Shown one piece after another: positions 62,221 to 64,000 of a stretch of 64,000 nucleotides of DNA. The first letter of the stretch is position 1, and every line of letters starts with the position of its first letter. The notes beneath the pieces are model-generated. The model did no database searches. It had not been told where the DNA came from and saw only the letters and a program-made list of their open reading frames with translations. Origin of the DNA: Acanthopleuribacter pedis (GTDB lineage Bacteria; Acidobacteriota; Holophagae; Acanthopleuribacterales; Acanthopleuribacteraceae). Position numbers and translations under genes: made by a program. The stretch spans positions 1-64,000 of the forward strand of contig NZ_JAFREP010000029.1 in the NCBI RefSeq assembly GCF_017377855.1, given 5' to 3'.

Positions 62221-62886
62221 TTAGGCCTGTATCTCACCCCAGACATCGTGGCCCGGCGGCATGGCTACTTTTTGGCCGGGTTGAGATTCAGAAATGGCTT
62301 TCATGCTGTTTGAAAGCCACATAAACATGTCCGTGAACTTACTGTCTTTGAGGCGCATGGGGCTGGGGCTGATTGTTTTAAGCTGATCAAAATCAGCGCC
62401 TTCAACACCGACGCAGAACATATTCAAGCCTGCTTCTTGCACGGTGCGCGCCACCTTTCTCGCGGGACCCTGAATGTCGTCCGTGGCCAAACCATCGGTC
62501 ATAAGCCACATAATCGGGCGGAAATAGTTCACGTTGTGCTTTTTGTACTCTTGTTTGCGGTTTTCGAGAAGGCGCAAGCCGGTGGTGATGGCTTCACCCA
62601 TCGGCGTGCCGCCGGTTGCTTGAAAAGGGGTGAAGGTCAAATCGACCACATCTTGGAAATCGTGGCGCACGATGGCGCGGCCGCCAAAAGTGACAATCGC
62701 CAATTCAACGCGTTTGCGCGTCAAGGAATCGGCCTTGATGTCGTCGATCATGTGTTGTACGCCTTCATTTAGCGCGTGAATGTTGTCGTCTTCAATCATG
62801 GAACCGGATGTATCCAGCAGCAACACACAGGGGATGCGTGGCTCAGGATTGCGTACCAGGTCGACTTCTTCCAGAAAATGGCTCAT
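62221..62886 (-). CDS. TerY-like vWA-domain protein
   Basis: 221 residues, ATG at 62886 after GGGAGGTTTCCCTC. A complete MIDAS metal site is visible: Asp25-x-Ser27-x-Ser29 (LLLDTSGSM), Thr94 in QATGGTPMGEA and Asp131 in WLMTDGLATD. This is the TerY/YegL type of cytoplasmic vWA protein that in related operons is paired with a PP2C and a kinase. Other features: VELAIVTFGGRA and NMFCVGVEGADF. First gene of a five-gene minus-strand run; its promoter should lie in 62887-63150, next to the end of CRISPR array 3. Confidence 0.93.
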   Translation of the reverse strand: MSHFLEEVDLVRNPEPRIPCVLLLDTSGSMIEDDNIHALNEGVQHMIDDIKADSLTRKRVELAIVTFGGRAIVRHDFQDVVDLTFTPFQATGGTPMGEAITTGLRLLENRKQEYKKHNVNYFRPIMWLMTDGLATDDIQGPARKVARTVQEAGLNMFCVGVEGADFDQLKTISPSPMRLKDSKFTDMFMWLSNSMKAISESQPGQKVAMPPGHDVWGEIQA

Positions 62887-63157
62887 TGAGGGAAACCTCC
62901 CGTTTAAGGAAATAAGATAAAAGTGGTGTTCGCCTACTTTGTATTTCGTAAACGCCGCGGGTTTCGGCTCACCTGGTGTGGTTTTTTTATTCTTTTTCGT
63001 GTGTGAGATTTTGCAATCTAAATAAAATCAGGTGCATAGGGTAGAGCGCCCCGTGTGGCCTGAAGGGGAACATCGGCGCATTGAAGCGAAATGTGGGTTT
63101 CGTGGGTGGGTCCGCTGTTTGGGCCGAGTACTTTGATAAAGAATGATTTTCGGCTGT

Positions 63158-64000
63158 TGTTCGATACGGGTCACAACCCGATGGCTGTTGTGACCGCGCG
63201 AAGACGGGCACGGATTCGGGTTAAGTCTCTCCATTCGCACAACAACCCGAGGGCCGTTGCGGCACTTGCTTCACATTGCCCGCGAGCTACGATTGCGCTT
63301 TCAATCCGCGCAACGACCCGAGGGCCGTTGCGACGGGTTAACATGACCACAAACTTTCGAGCTTGGACTTTCAATCCGCGCAACGACCCGAGGGCCGTTG
63401 CGACAATTGGCGCGGCTCAGGAGGCTCTCGCCCTTGACTTTCAATCCGCGCAACGACCCGAGGGCCGTTGCGACATGAGAGAGCAACGCCAACTTATCCG
63501 CGCCAACTTTCAATCCGCGCAACGACCCGAGGGCCGTTGCGACTCCACGGACGCGGTGAGGTCAAGCCCAAGCTGCCTTTCAATCCGCGCAACGACCCGA
63601 GGGCCGTTGCGACGATGCGGTCGCCGTTCCGGTCATGGCGGCGTTCTTTCAATCCGCGCAACGACCCGAGGGCCATTGCGACGGCATCAGACCACGCGGG
63701 AGTCTACATGTTTAACTTTCCATCCGCGCAACGACCCGAGGGCCATTGCGACCCGCCAGGCTAAGGGTGAGGTGGTTGTTGGGGCTTTCCATCCGCGCAA
63801 CGACCCGAGGGCCATTGCGACGTCATATTTGGCCAGGGAGGTTGCTCCCTTGAGCTTTCCATCCGCGCAACGACCCGAGGGCCATTGCGACGGCATATTT
63901 GGCCAGGGAGGTTGCTCCCTTGAGCTTTCCATCCGCGCAACGACCCGAGGGCCATTGCGACTTGTTCTCGTAGCGCAAAAGCTTGGGATGGTGTCTTTCC
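63158..64000 (-). CRISPR. CRISPR array 3 (12 repeats plus start of a 13th, leaves right edge)
   Basis: Reverse-complement orientation of arrays 1 and 2. Repeats start at 63158 (strongly decayed), 63227 (decayed), 63298, 63368, 63438, 63507, 63577, 63646, 63716, 63785, 63855, 63925 and 63995 (partial). Period 69-71. On the plus strand they read CTTTCAATCCGCGC...GTTGCGAC; from 63716 rightwards CTTTCC replaces CTTTCA, and from 63646 CCATTGCGAC replaces CCGTTGCGAC. Decay on the left marks the leader-distal end, so the leader is right of the window and transcription is on the minus strand. Spacers 63822-63854 and 63892-63924 are nearly identical. Confidence 0.98.

Noticed and set aside
1..64000. 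tRNA, rRNA or cas genes
   Set aside because: None recognised by eye on either strand. A covariance search for tRNA would be decisive, since single tRNA genes are easy to miss.

Overview
The window looks like chromosomal DNA of a free-living, probably marine Gram-negative bacterium. The evidence is two TonB-dependent receptors, many signal-peptide proteins, a complete-looking alginate utilisation locus, and GC-rich coding sequence with strong AGGAGG-type ribosome sites. The mix (PL6/PL17 alginate lyase, possible type III-type chaperones, VCBS-repeat and beta-helix secreted proteins) would fit an Acidobacteriota lineage such as the Acanthopleuribacter group, but that placement is a guess. No rRNA, tRNA or cas gene was found.

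Left part (1-10.8 kb): two CRISPR arrays in the same orientation (1-1095, leader off the left edge; 9492-10783, leader at 9337-9491) bracket an unstable segment. Array 1 is followed by an intact ltaE (threonine aldolase) and a DOPA-type extradiol dioxygenase. Next comes an AT-richer block: PP2C phosphatase, TPR protein, and unknown small and membrane proteins. Last is a decayed, internally deleted chimeric copy of ltaE-dioxygenase that runs up to the leader of array 2.

Middle (10.8-24 kb): an SRPBCC protein, a membrane-anchored helical protein, a LanM-dehydratase-like protein followed by two small proteins resembling type III secretion chaperones, two convergent FolC-type Mur ligases, a secreted methyltransferase and a secreted protein of unknown role. 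Alginate locus (23.3-35.9 kb, minus strand): TonB receptor, a 1458-residue PL6-PL17 fusion lyase, KdgF, MFS transporter, SDR (DEH) reductase, a terminator, KDG kinase, and a FadR-type GntR regulator with TGGTNNNACCA-like operators at the TonB receptor and at its own promoter. Together these would import alginate oligomers, cut them to monomers, linearise, transport, reduce and phosphorylate them. The KDPG aldolase is not in the window.

Right part (36-64 kb): unknown proteins; a large beta-helix gene split by a short mobile element; metE under a cobalamin riboswitch with an unusually long arm; a translationally coupled ABC ATPase / TonB receptor / two ABC-2 permeases operon; and a TerY-P-type signalling triad (vWA, PP2C, Ser/Thr kinase) with a coiled-coil protein and a Sel1-repeat membrane protein. 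The triad is next to the third CRISPR array (63158-64000, opposite orientation).

Two families of short non-coding repeats with terminal inverted repeats are scattered through the window. Family 1 has 3 copies with 3-bp target duplications; one copy interrupts a gene that can be rebuilt in frame by removing it. Family 2 has 5 copies; in two cases its end supplies the stop codon of the neighbouring gene.
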